DNA of 64,000 nt from Heterobasidion occidentale (lineage: Eukaryota; Basidiomycota; Agaricomycetes; Russulales; Bondarzewiaceae), in assembly GCA_039111635.1 (NCBI GenBank), contig JBCAQO010000006.1, forward strand, positions 930,001 to 994,000, in the 5' to 3' direction. The notes below the pieces were generated by a model that did no database searches, was not told the origin of the DNA, and saw only the letters and a list, made by a program, of their open reading frames with translations. Shown here piece by piece: positions 11,961 to 24,499 of the stretch; position 1 is the stretch's first letter, and each line of letters opens with the position of its first letter. A program made the position numbers and the translations under genes.

Positions 11961-12313
11961 GTTAGCAATGCTGAGAGAGTTACCTAGTGTATGGAATCAT
12001 TGAGATGGTGTAGCTGTCAGATCGCCAGCAGTTGCCGGCTGAATGATTCTATGGTCACGTGAAGACGCGTCGAACGCGTCGTGCTTTGTCGTGTCAGTCA
12101 CTTGGCGAGTCGGTGCTCAAAGCGCTCACGTACCTTGGCTCCTGCCTCCGTCTTGAGTGAGGCGACAATCTTCCCGTTGTATCACTGCTGTATGCGCGTG
12201 TCGCAACTTTGTTGAAAGAATTATCCTTCATTAGAGTATCGCATTCGACGCGTAATTCCGTACTTCGCTACACACGACTCGCGATATTCCTTCTCGCATC
12301 GCGACACTACTCG
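11961..12313. other. Divergent promoter region between methyltransferase and TOP3
   Basis: About 350 bases separate two start codons pointing away from each other. I see no TATA box or other clear element. Confidence 0.5.
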
Positions 12314-15300
12314 ATGAGGGTTCTCTGCGTGGCTGAGAAACCATCAATCGCAAAGTCAGTCAGTCAGATATTATCGGGAGGGCAGTACACAACCGTACGT
12401 CTCGCTGTTCATCTCAGTGCGTATTCTCACGAGGTCTCCGTCATCAGCGCAATACCACCAATAAGTATATCAAGAACTATGACTTCGACTATCCACAAGC
12501 CAGAGCTTCTTTCACTGTGACTTGCGTCTCTGGTCACCTTTTGTCCCTTGACTTCGGCGAGAATCATCGCAAATGGAACTCTTGTGACCCTTTTGCGCTG
12601 TTTGATGCTCCCGTGGTTTCGACTGTGGCTCCTGACAAGAAATCTATTGAGCAAAATCTCATCAACGAGGCCAAAAAAGCGCAGCAGTTGATGATCTGGA
12701 CGGACTGTGATAGAGAGGGAGAAAACATTGGTGCGGAGATAGCTTCAATATGTCGGAAGGCGCAAAGGCACATTGTGGTGAAGCGAGCGAGGTTCAGTGC
12801 TATAATTTCTCAGTACGTCTCCTTACCTTTTCTGTTGAAAGTTGGCGTAGTGTATGAATTTTACAGCCAGGCAGATACATCATGCAGCGCAACATCCCGT
12901 TGAATTAGATCTTGCACAAGCCGCGGCAGTGGATGCCCGTATCATGCTTGACCTTCGGGTTGGGGCAGCTCTCACTCGTATGCAAACGCTTACTTTACAG
13001 GCCCGACTCAACGAAATCAAGGACACTATATCTTATGGTAAATGCACATCGTTGAGCTTGTCATCCACACGACCATTGTCTTTCTTACGCCTAGTTATCA
13101 CTAGGCCCTTGTCAATTTCCTACCCTAGGTTTTGTCGTATCTCGATATAACCAAGTGAAATCTTTCGTCGCTGAAAGTTTCTGGTTTATATATCTCTCTG
13201 CCTTATGCCGATCATCCACGGAGAGAGGAGAAACTGTGTTCACGTGGCGGAGGGGCCATCTCTTTGATTTTGACGTTGCGTTTGCCATTTACGAGGCGGC
13301 TCTTGCTGACCGGGAAGCCCCTGCACGCGTCTTTAAAGTGACGAAAAAGAACACCAAGAAATGGTTGAAAAAGTTCATTGTTGATTGAGCTTACACGGAC
13401 TGATGGGCACTATTATAGGAAACCGCTTCCGTTGACGACAGTTGAACTGCAAAAGGCTGGATCTAGGCTCTTGAAATTGGCTCCAAAGAAGATTCTTGAT
13501 GTACGCCGTCTTCATGTCGTTCATCTGTAGTGGTTGACAGTGCGGCAGGTTGCAGAGGGACTGTATCAAAAAGGGTTTTTGTCGTATCCCCGTACTGAAA
13601 CAGATCAATTTGACCCTGAGTTTGATTTCATGGCTTTAATTGAAAAGCAGACTGCAGACCCTGCATGGGGTGGCTTCGCTACCAAGTGATGTTTTCCCCT
13701 CCTTTATGATCCAGGATGTATTCACTGACCTCTGCGACAGCCTTCGAGACGGTGGTTTCGCGGCGCCTCGACAAGGAAAGAACAACGATCACGCACATCC
13801 CCCCATCCACCCCACTGCATACGCAGGGATTCTAGCTGGAGATGAGAAAAGGGTATACGAGTTCATTGCGCGTCGCTTTCTCGCATGTTGTTCCAAAGAC
13901 GCGCTGGGCTTTGAGACGACTGTGGATGTAATGTATGGCGGAGAAGAATTTTATGCTACCGGTACGTCTACCCCATCATCTATGCAGAAATCAAACTGAT
14001 GCTTGTAACGCTCTGCTATAGGTCTTATTGTTCTTGAGCGTAATTACCTAGACGTCTATCCGTATGACAAGTGGAACGGAAAGGAAATAGAGGACTTCCA
14101 AGAAGGACAAGAATTTATGCCCAGCGTATGTGAATTGCGAGAAGGACAGACCACAAAGCCGTCCTTGCTGACCGAAGCTGATTTGGTCGGGTTGATGGAC
14201 AAGAACGGGATCGGTACGATGCTTGTCTTCGTGATTATGTGCTGGTCGTTCTGGAAGAGCTTACGCTTCGAACTATAGGGACCGACGCAACGATTGCACA
14301 ACATATCCAGACTATCATTGACCGTGGATATGTAATTGCGCGGATGGAAGGTTCAATGAAGTACCTGGTTCCTTCGACACTGGGTATTGGGCTCGTAGAC
14401 GGCTACAACGAGATTGGATTCGAACGAAGCCTGAGCAAACCGCAACTGCGACGAGAGGTAAGACGATGCTGCTTTTTTACGGTACTTTACTTGATGGTAA
14501 ACGTCTCGTTTTAGACTGAACGGAACATGGTTCAAGTTTGTCAAGGTACCAAGACCAAGAACGATATGGTTGTTGAAGCCGTCGAGCAATATAAGGAGAT
14601 GTTCGTGAAAGCCAAGAGAGATTTTGAGAAAGTCGTTGCGGTAGGGTTTATGTTCTATTCACTCACGTGTTTGCTAAGCCGGGGTCGGATTGCAGAGTGT
14701 CCGGAAATATGTCACAGGTGCCGGCGGAGCACATGGTGGACCCCCTGCTGGCGGAGGTGATGGAGGCGGCGGCGGAGTGGTGATGGTGGTGACGGTGGCG
14801 GTGGTCCCGGTGGTCCCGGTGGCCGCGGCGGTCGCAGTCGAGGCGCAGGCGGGGGTGGTAGGGGCGCAGGCGGTAGGGGTGGTAGAGGTGCAGGCGGAGG
14901 TACTGGAAGAGGCGCTGGAGGTGGCGACGACGGCGTAGACGGCCCAGGTCCTGGCGCTGGAGGAAGGAGCTCAGGAGCTCGTGGTCGAGGATCAACGCGT
15001 GGAACTGCGAAGCCTCCTTCGAAAGAAAAGAAACCTTCACATGTTGATAATGCAAGATGTGGAAGCCCGCCACCTTGGCCGCTCGACGAAGACGGTGCGG
15101 GCTAACAGAATTTTTGAAATTCTACTTCTCCGGCTCACCTTGACGGACTTGCAGACATGGAGTGGGCTATCGCGCCTCAGCGCCCGCAGCCACCTCCATC
15201 CCCACCGCTCCCACCGCGAGCTCAGCCCGCAATCACACCAAGGTTAGTACCACAAGCGCCAGCACCCCAACCCCCACGATCCTACCTAGCTGCACAACAC

Positions 15301-16373
15301 CAGCCAATCGCAGGGCCAAGCCGAAGCGCAAATTCATCCGAAAACGTTATCTGTGCCTGCGGCGAAAACGCTGTAGAGCGCACAGTAACGAAAGAAAATG
15401 AAAACAAAGGACGCCTGTTTTATGTGTGTTATAAGGGCCGGGATGAAGGTTGCAGCTTTTTCCAATGGGCAGATCAACCTGCGACCAGTACGGGCCCCCC
15501 TCACGCTGTGCCTAGTAAGCGATCATATTCCGAACGAACTGTGAGTGTTCCCACGTCACCTTTCCTACCTCAGTGCCTCTGACAATTTATCTATTTTTAT
15601 CGAAATGCGGGTGGCGTTTGGACTTGGCAAGGCCCATACCAGCGCCGATGAGCCTAAACGGTGTAGATGCGAACTGACAGCCGTACAGAGCACTGTCGTG
15701 AAGGATGGGGTCAACAAAGGACGAAAGTTCTGGACATGTCCTAACCACCAAAACGCCAAATGTGGTTTTTTTGAATGGGCCGAAGACGAATCTGATCTTG
15801 GTGGCACTGTTTCTGCATCGGCGGGCAGGGCCCAAAGTCTAGGGGGTGATCGCCCTCAAAATTCTGGAGGATGTTTCAAAGTAAGTACAATTTCTTTATA
15901 CTGCTCCGAAATGAACTCATTGATTGATTTGCAAACCCATTATGCTCCAATAGTGTGGCGGAGAAGGTCACTGGGCCAACGGTACGTTGTAATTGTGCAT
16001 ATGTTCCTGCTCGTTATGGTGATCACACTGGATCTTGCAGCTTGTCCTCAAGGTAGCTCCGATAACGGAAAGCGTTTCAAAGGCACGACGGCGGCCAAGG
16101 GCACGAACAATTCCGTGTCTTGTTTTAAGTGTGGCGAAGAAGGGCATTTCAGCAACGGTATGTCTTGGATTCATGATGCAAAGTCAGAACCGTTATTGAT
16201 TCACGCATTGTCTTTTCTCAGCTTGCCCCGGCAGTGGGAAACGAGCTCCTTCACGATCATCGTCTTTCCGATCAGGGTCAAAAAGGGGAAGGGGTCGACC
16301 CCGAGGAAGCGGCAGAGGTGGATCAAAATCTCGAGGGAAAGCATCTGCATTTGCTGCTGCAGATGAGTGGTAG
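12314..16373 (+). CDS. TOP3: DNA topoisomerase III (type IA)
   Basis: Sixteen exons: 12314-12394, 12448-12812, 12871-13037, 13105-13372, 13419-13500, 13549-13685, 13741-13961, 14022-14213, 14279-14457, 14515-14640, 14696-15094, 15155-15540, 15632-15880, 15954-15981, 16041-16157, 16222-16373. The protein is about 1049 residues. The TOPRIM domain begins at VAEKPSIAKS and carries Asp113, Asp115 and Glu117 (DCDREGE). The active-site tyrosine is Tyr334 in SYPRTETD. A Gly/Arg-rich linker (~600-720) leads to two GRF-type zinc fingers (CACGENAVERT and CRCELTAVQST), two CCHC knuckles (CFKCGGEGHWANAC and CFKCGEEGHFSNAC) and a basic RGG-like tail. TOP3 relaxes negatively supercoiled DNA and, with a RecQ helicase and Rmi1, dissolves recombination intermediates in the nucleus. 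The exon sum is one base short of whole codons; the frame is lost near 14776-14790 inside the GGN repeat coding the linker. Confidence 0.93.
14740..14960 (+). repeat. GGN triplet-rich tract coding a Gly/Arg linker
   Basis: Imperfect GGN triplets encode a flexible Gly/Arg/Asp-rich linker of TOP3. The reading frame that matches the upstream catalytic domain and the frame that matches the downstream linker and zinc fingers meet inside this tract, one base out of step. Confidence 0.75.
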
Positions 16374-17121
16374 CGGTCCTTGGAACTATTGGCGTTCACC
16401 GATTTCTTTACCTTTCTTACATTGTTATGTACTGGATTATAACGTGCCTTTCAAACACGGCCGATCATATTGACCATCGAGTTTGCTGAGTTGGACAATT
16501 TGAACACGGACTTTGGGTAGCTCTGCGATACAGGAAGTAGCGATTTTCTCTTTCGACGATCGTGTCGATTTTGCCTCCGTCCACCTTCGCTATCGAGGTA
16601 CCAGAGGGTACCAGGCCCTTCGGCCCTTGGCTTTACCCCGCATTTTGAGGAATTTGAGGAATTTGCGGGGATACCCGATCATGTGCGATAGCCTGGGATA
16701 GCATTATGTCATTTGCCGAGGCAATGGCTTCGTTTGAAGCAGTTTTGAAGCGCTTGGCTGTGGCTGGCTGCGGTCGGTCAAGCTCGTCATCTGCAGTCTT
16801 TTTCACGCTTCACGAGGGTTTGGTGTTCGGTGTCTGTTTCGATTTGAGGCCTTTTTTCTCTGAACAGCTCTGCCCAAGGCGTCGGATCTGTGAAGATACA
16901 TCGTCCGATTTTCGTCCGATTTTCGTCCGATTTTCGGGACGGGTGCCCCGGATGATCGACTAAATTGCCAATCAACTGCTTCATTACGGCCAGGTCGTCA
17001 AACCATCGGACAGTCAAGACCTACTTATATATGTGCATGACCACTATGAGCGCCCTTGTCTCGCTTGATCCAGCCCACTTTCTCCTGGTTCTCACTGCGA
17101 GCGACCTGCATCTTCCCAGCT
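16374..17121. other. Intergenic region between TOP3 and the Dal5-type transporter
   Basis: This contains the 3' flank of TOP3 and the promoter of the transporter. It holds a short tandem repeat at 16902-16934 and near-repeats of TTGAGGAA around 16646-16665. I see no gene. Confidence 0.55.
16902..16934. repeat. Three tandem copies of an 11-bp unit
   Basis: The unit CGTCCGATTTT occurs three times head to tail, about 190 bases before the transporter start codon. It could be a promoter element repeated for regulation or a chance minisatellite. Confidence 0.8.
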
Positions 17122-19478
17122 ATGGCAGCTTCGCTTGAGAAAGAAGAGATCGACGTCCAGGACAATGTCTCTTCCGAGCTGAAGGAAGGTCCTCAGACAG
17201 ATTACGAGAAGAAAGAAGAGAGGCGGATTTTCAGGAAGATGGATTTATATCTTCTACCCTTCGTGTCGCTCTTGTATCTTCTCTCTTTCTTGTGAGTCAC
17301 GATATCGACCGTCTCCCACATGCAATAACCACAAACCCGCTGGCAGGGATCGAGCTAATATTGGTATGCCCCTCATACAATCACCCTGTCTTTGAAGAGA
17401 TGCTAACGGCTCTCCTCTAGGTAATGCAAAGATCGCTGGGATGGCCAAAGATCTACACTTGGTCGGTCTACGATACAACATGGCTGCTGCTTTGTTTTTT
17501 GCAAGTCGTTTTTTTTAATATTCTGATATTTTGACTGAACGCAGTCCCTAGATCCCGTACTGCTTAGCGGAAGTCCCTTCGTATGTGATAATCACGATTA
17601 ATGTTATACGACAGCTGTTTAAGTACTCGCTCACAACTTTCCATTATTATAGGAATATGCTCTTGAAACTTGTACGACCCTCACGATGGAGTATGTACCG
17701 AGATTCTCACTGTACGTCAATACCATTGATAGCTGACGACGCCTCAGTTCCTTCAATTATGGTTGCCTGGGGCCTTGTTATGACTTTAATGTGTCTGGTC
17801 AATAGCTACGGAGGGCTTCTAGTGTGAGTGCTTTATTCATATTAAACTCTCATCGTACTCACCTGAGCGACTAAACAGCGCTCGTCTGTTCCTTGGACTT
17901 GCTGAGGCAGGCCTCTTCCCTGGAATAACTTATTACATCTCTCTTTGGTATCCACGTCAAAAGCAAGCGAAGAGGGTGGCAATCTTCTTCTCTGCTGCCA
18001 CAGTAGCTGGCGCTTTTGGTGGTATTCTCGCGTGAGTGTCTTTGATTAGTATGTTGTTTCACATCGACCTGATCGTCATCAACGTTCGCAGCTTCGGTAT
18101 TGAGAAGATGGATGGGTGAGACAGTTTATATGAGACGCGGGTCCAGGCTGACATCCTGATAGTATTGGTGGACTTCATGGCTGGCAATGGATAGTAAGTC
18201 ACTGTGGAAAGTACTACTTACCCTTCGCTGACCCCTTGATCGCAGTTCTGTTTGGAAGGCCTCCGTGATTATTCATCCTTGAATCTTATTCTAGGCCTTA
18301 TCACTGACATTTTGATATAGTGACTGTCATGGTTGCCATCTGCTCATTCTTTTTCATGCACGATGTACGCAAACAGTGTCACTTAGCGTCGCCTTCCCGT
18401 TTCATTCAATTCCACTTCGTAGTACCCTGAGACGGCTACATTTCTGACTACCTCTGAACGCGATCGTCTCATCCACTTGCTCAAGAATGATTCTAACGGC
18501 CTGGCGACCCATTTTGATATCAAATTCTTCTGGCAAGCGGTCAAAGATTACAAGACCTACTTGCAGATTTGCGTGTACATGGGGTGTGTAACTAATTCTC
18601 GCCTCCTCGTGTTCAGTCTACTTATCGACGTCTAGCGTTCTTATACCAGTGTATGCAGTCGCCCTGTTCACTCCCTCGATCATCAGCGGGCTTGGGTACG
18701 CCTCCGCGCGTGCACAGCTTTTGTCTATTCCGCCATTCGTCTGTGGATGCTTCCTCACTATCATTGTCGGCATCTACTCTGACAAGTGGAACATCCGAGG
18801 GCCATTCATTATCGGCGGTGCCTTGGTCTCAATGTGCGGCTATCTTGTGCTATACAACACGAGCCGTCCGGGCCCAGGCTATGCGGGTACTGTGATCGCG
18901 TGTATGGGGGTCTATCCCACCATCGCTGTCAACCTGGCATGGGCGGGCGGTAATGCTGGCGGGGATCTTAAGAGAGGCATTGTGATTGCTATGGTCATTG
19001 GAATCGGTAACCTGGGAGGGTGGGTGTTCGCATATGCCAACAGTGAAAGTGAAACGTGCTGAAGCGTGTCGTCATCAGCATCTGTTCATCTTTCATCTAT
19101 TATGATCCTCCTCGCTTCCACCATGGTCACGGTGTCATGATTGGGTGGCTAGGTTTAACGTACGTCCTCGGGCATGTCTGACCTTTCTGACCTTACTAAA
19201 TCCCACTATTACTGTTGGGCAGCGTCGTGTCGAGCTGTGTTCTTATGTGGAGATACAGCGTAATCAATCGAGAAAAGGAAGAGTTGTGCGCGCGGGAGCG
19301 CATCAATATTGACAGGAAAGACGAATTTCGGGAAATGGGCGACCAAAGCCCCTTGTTCCGGTACGTGCACCCTTCTGACTGGGAGATTCACCTCCCTGAC
19401 ACTTGAGAAGCTATACTATCTAGGAATACGGTGAGATATGCTCGGAATGTATGTGCCCATCTGGTACCTTCTAAGTAG
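17122..19478 (+). CDS. MFS transporter, Dal5/Tna1-type anion:cation symporter
   Basis: Sixteen exons (17122-17291, 17347-17363, 17421-17500, 17552-17580, 17653-17690, 17748-17823, 17879-18031, 18092-18115, 18163-18193, 18246-18264, 18321-18364, 18423-18583, 18636-19019, 19079-19159, 19223-19360, 19424-19478) sum to 500 codons. After a ~45-residue cytosolic head, the first helix ends in LDRANIGNAKIAGM, and GLAEAGLFPG marks helix 4; both are hallmarks of the allantoate/nicotinate/pantothenate permease family. About twelve hydrophobic segments are visible. It should sit in the plasma membrane and import a small organic anion or vitamin; the substrate is not predictable. One intron (17501-17551) starts with GCAAGT instead of GT, and exons of 17, 19 and 24 nt occur. 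The last exon is the least certain part. Confidence 0.88.
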
Positions 19479-19799
19479 TCATACGCCCAATTCTTTTTGT
19501 AATTTAAAGGTAGAGGCATCGACGCCCTGACAATTAAATCATACCGTTATATCTTGTATCTCGGAACACAAAATAGAGGCAATTGACAAGGGGAGGCAAA
19601 AGTCTGAACGCAAACAGCTTACATACAATTAGGGTGCCAAGCATTGGTTCCGGGGTCCCCGCGTCTGTCATTTTCGAGCGTTGCGCGTCGGCGCCGTTCA
19701 TTCACGCGTGCACGTCGTGCAGCTGCTCGTTGTCCCAGTGGCAGCACATTCATCCATCCTGTACAGCAACCCAAAGCCTTCGTCTCTTGGCTGTAAATC
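19479..19799. other. Intergenic region, promoter side of SF3b3
   Basis: About 320 bases hold the transporter 3' flank and the SF3b3 promoter. No TATA box or other gene is visible. Confidence 0.5.
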
Positions 19800-22700
19800 A
19801 TGCATCTCTACAATCTCACGCTTGAGCCAGCTACGGCAGCCTCTCAGGCCATTGTAGGGAACTTTTCTGGAGCTAGGCAGCAGGAAATAATCGTCTCCAA
19901 TGGCACACGCTTGGAGCTACTGCGTCCCGACGTGCAGACAGGAAAAGTGGGCACTGTTATTGCCAGCGATGTTTTTGGTTCTATTCGATCGCTCGCTGCG
20001 TTCAGGCTGACTGGCGGAACTAAGGGTGAGCCCGTGTACGTATCCATACTCGCTTTCCCTCGTGGGTTCACATTTGGTCTTTTATTCAGACTACGCAATA
20101 GTAGGATCCGACTCGGGCAGGATTGTGATCTTAGACTACGATCCGAAGACGAGCAGTTTCGTCAAGGTGCACCAGGAGACGTATGGAAAGTCAGGCGCAA
20201 GGAGGATCGTCCCTGGGCAGTACTTGGCGACAGATCCCAAAGGCAGAAGCGTCATGATTGCGGCAATGGAAAAGGCGAAACTGGTCTATATCTTGAACAG
20301 GGATGTCGCAGCCAACCTGACCATCTCTTCGCCACTGGAAGCCCACAAAAACGCGGCTATCATCCATCATATAGTTGGGCTGGACGTTGGGTTTGAGAAC
20401 CCAATGTTTGCCGCGCTCGAGGTGGATTACACTGAATCGGACCAAGACCCAACCGGGGAAGCCTTCAATAACGCTGATAAGGTGAGGGTTCGCCTGGTTG
20501 TTGCCCTGAAGGCTCACCATTCACATTACCTCTTCGCGATGTTGCCCTGCAATATGATCAGGTTCTGACTTACTACGAGCTCGATTTGGGACTCAACCAC
20601 GTTGTCCGAAAATGGAGCGAGCCCACAGATCCTAGGGCAAACCTGCTTGTACAAGTTCCTGGCGGTCAACTCGCCTCCTCCGATCGTTATGACGGCCCTT
20701 CAGGCGTGCTCATATGCTGCGAGGATCACATCATTTACCGACACGTCGATGTACCACAACACCGTGTTCCTATACCACGGAGAAAACACCCACTAGAAGA
20801 TACAGAGCGAGGTCTGATCATCACATCCGCGGTCATGCATAAGATGAAGGTGCGTTTAATAACTACGAGCCGCGGCATGAGCTTACCGCGGACTCTAGGG
20901 CGCATTTTTCTTCCTTCTGCAAAGTGAAGAAGGTGATCTGTACAAGGTCACTATTGAACACGAGGATGAAGAGGTGAAGGCACTTAAAATCAAGTATTTC
21001 GATACAGTACCTATTGCATCCAGTCTGTGTATCTTAAAATCTGGATTCCTTTTCGTGGCGTCTGAGTTTGGTAATCAGTGAGTACATCAGTCTTGCCTGT
21101 ATCTGTTTATGGCTTAGCTTTGTCACTTTCAGCCAGCTATACCAATTCCAAAAGCTTGGAGACGATGACAATGAGCCCGAGTTCAGCTCGACTGACTACC
21201 CTTCATTTGGCATGGCGGACTTGGCCCAGGCTCTCCCTCGCGCGTATTTCCGACCTCGACCTTTGGACAATCTTGCGCTCGCTGACGAGATGGAGTCGTT
21301 GAACCCAATCTTGGACTCCAAAGTCATGAACTTACTGCCCAACTCCGACACCCCCCAAATTTTCACTGCATGTGGCCGCGGCGCTCGTAGCACCTTCCGC
21401 ACACTACGTCACGGTCTAGAAGTGGAAGAGACCGTCAGCTCTGACTTGCCTGGTATCCCAAATGCTGTATGGACGACAAAGGTGAAAGAAGATGGTGAGT
21501 GAATGATACCTCCCATGTTTCAGCGCTAATGAAAGTTCTCAGATGCCTTCGACTCCTACATCATCCTGTCCTTCGTCAACGGTACGCTCGTATTGTCCAT
21601 CGGTGAGACTATCGAGGAAGTGCAAGACACAGGTTTCCTATCATCTGCCCCAACCCTTGCTGTACAGCAGATTGGTGCGGATGCGTTGCTTCAAGTGCAT
21701 CCACATGGTATCCGACACGTTCTCGCTGACCGGCGCGTAAACGAATGGAGAGTCCCGCAAGATAAGATCATCGTTGCGGCAACAACAAACAAACGTCAAG
21801 TCGTCGTCGCGCTGAGTTCGGCGGAGCTCGTATACTTCGAGTTGGATTTGGATGGGCAATTGAACGAGTATCAAGATCGGAAGGCTATGGGGAGCACTGT
21901 TCTTGCACTAAGTATCGGGGAGGTTCCACAGGGCAGACAGAGAACACCATACCTGGTATGATGATATGACACGTCTCGTCTCCTAGATATCTCGCTTATT
22001 TCCCTTCTTCTCAGGCAGTAGGTTGTGAAGACCAGACCGTTCGCATTATCTCCCTAGATCCAGAAAGCACTTTGGAGACAATCAGTTTACAAGCGCTCAC
22101 CGCGCCGCCATCTGCAATCTGCATCGCCGACATGCTTGATGCTGGTATCAACAAAAGTCAGCCGACAATGTTCGTCAATATCGGCCTTCAAAACGGCGTC
22201 TTGCTTCGGACCGTGTTGGATCCTGTTAATGGGCAACTTACGGACACCGTACAAGGTACTCCGTTATATTGTCGTGGTGATACTAGTGGCTCACTGTTCT
22301 GGCATACAAGATTTCTTGGTACTCGACCCGTCCGCCTCATCCGCGTACAGATACAACATCAACCAGCAATCCTGGCCCTCTCTTCACGAACATGGCTTAA
22401 TTACACCCATCAAAACCTGATGCACTTCACTCCGCTCATCTTCGAGAATTTGGATTATGCGTGGAGCTTCTCTGCCGAACTTTGTCCCGAGGGTCTGATT
22501 GGCATCACGGGTAGCGTCCTTCGGTAAGCATCCCAGCTGTTTGTCGCTTCGGTGGCATCTTTCTCTCCAACGATGACACCAGGGTATCATGAAGTCCAAA
22601 GGACCTTACCATCATTCCCTGTCATAAAGTTGTCGCCCAGAACCTATCCATTGATTGGGCTCGCATCTGAGATTTCTGGCTGCTCATGTTTTCTGTTCCA

Positions 22701-24240
22701 GTATCTTCCAAATTCCTAAGCTAGGAACAAAGTTGAAGCAAGACGCCTTACCATTGTCGTACACCCCGCGCAAATTCATTTCCCACCCCCATAACGGATA
22801 TTTTTACCTCATTGAAGCAGACCATCGCGTCATGAGTGAAGAGGCGATTGCGAAGAAAACGATAGAGATGGTGCCTTTTCCTTCTTTTTTTTTTGCAATA
22901 CGTCGTTGCTGACAAGTTTTACTCTAGCGATCACGAGGTGAGATGGTCGACGAGGAAGTTCTCGAGCTATCTCCAGCAGTGTTTGGACGTGCAAAGGCAC
23001 CCGCTGGTACATGGGCTTCTTGCATACGTATCATCGACCCTGTCGAGGTTTGTCATATTCTATCATCAACCGCTTTGTATATTGATGTTCCCGAAAGAGC
23101 AAAACTGTTGCAGTCATTCCTCTCGATAATAACGAAGCGGCGTTTTCTTTGGCGGTGGTCCCATTCGCAGCACGGCAAAACGAACTTCATCTCGTTGTCG
23201 GTACCGCCCAAGACACCTTCTTGGCTCCTCGTTCATGTACAAGCGGATTCCTGCGAACATACAAGTTTATTGCCGATGGGGCAGGACTTGAGCTTCTTCA
23301 TAAGGCGAGAAGGCATAAATAAATCATCACTACTTAAAACTGACAATCGCGATGTAGACGGAGACAGACGATGTCCCCCTTGCCTTACTAGCCTTTCAGG
23401 GAAGACTGGTGGCTGGCATAGGCAAGTCCCTCAGGATTTACGATATAGGAAAAAAGAAACTGCTTCGTAAAGTTGAGAACAAGGTACGTCTTACAAGTTT
23501 GATTTTGCGTGCACGTGTTGAAACGTTACGAACAGAGCTTCTCGTCAGCCATCATCAGCCTGAATACTCAAGGATCGCGCATCATCGTTGGTGACATGCA
23601 AGAATCCATCACATTCGCTGTGTACAAGTCGCCAGAAAACCGGCTGCTTGTCTTTGCCGACGATACGCAGGCACGATGGGTCACTTGTTCAACAATGGTT
23701 GACTACACCACTATCGCTGCAGGTGATCGCTTTGGCAACATTTTCGTCAACCGGCTTGATATCAAGGTGTCCGACCAAGTAGATGATGATCCAACCGGGG
23801 CCGGTATCCTTCATGAAAAGGGTCTCCTCATGGGTGCACCTCACAAAACATTCATGTTAGCTCATTTTCACGTTGGGGATCTCGTTACATCGATACATAA
23901 AGTGTCGTTGGTCGCGGGTGGCCGTGAGGTGCTGCTGTATACTGGCATACACGGCACCATCGGCATTCTAGTACCTTTGGTGTCGAAGGAAGATGTCGAC
24001 TTCATCTCCACGCTGGAGCAGCACATCCGGACAGAACAGAATAGCCTGGTAGGCAGAGATCATCTTGCATGGAGAGGGTACTACGTTCCAGTGAAGGCGG
24101 TCGTGGATGGTGATCTCTGTGAGACGTTCGCGCGTCTGCCGGCCTCAAAGCAGAGCGCGATTGCTGGAGAGCTGGACCGAACCGTGAGCGAGGTATTGAA
24201 GAAGTTGGAACAGCTGCGGGTCACCGCCAGTGGGTTCTGA
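19800..24240 (+). CDS. RSE1: Splicing factor 3b subunit 3 (SF3b130/RSE1)
   Basis: Twelve exons (19800-20025, 20090-20481, 20562-20849, 20899-21077, 21133-21494, 21543-21955, 22015-22523, 22702-22870, 22928-23047, 23098-23304, 23358-23483, 23536-24240) sum to 1232 codons, close to the ~1217 of the human protein. The protein starts [22 protein letters not shown] and keeps family blocks throughout, including [32 protein letters not shown] and [10 protein letters not shown]. It is a three-beta-propeller scaffold of the U2 snRNP SF3b complex, binding SF3B1 and PHF5A in the nucleus. Two oddities: a 57-base in-frame insert at 22249-22305 that homologues lack, and an intron (23305-23357) beginning GCGAGA. 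The 178-nt intron at 22524-22701 is long for this window. Confidence 0.95.
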
Positions 24241-24499
24241 AGGGGTATCTTTGTTGCTACTGTATGTGTGTTTATGGTGTGTATGATACGGACTGAATGT
24301 AAATCTGTTTGAGATCTCAGAGCTCAGAGCTCCCTTGGAGTGCATGTCACATATGGTTTTCTTGGTCGGAGACAACCGTAGTCAAATTACAAGAGCATTG
24401 GATTTGCGGATGTGCGTCCAAATAGACAAGATACAATATCTATTTACTTAGCGATACATATAGACAACCTAGTCGCCCTCGTCCCTTACACTGCGAGTC

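Noticed and set aside
14755..14800. Programmed ribosomal frameshifting in TOP3
   Set aside because: No slippery heptamer or downstream stem is evident, and other genes here have similar one-base breaks at repeats.
22249..22310. A 62-nt GT-AG intron in RSE1
   Set aside because: Removing it puts the following conserved block out of frame; the block is in frame only when read through.
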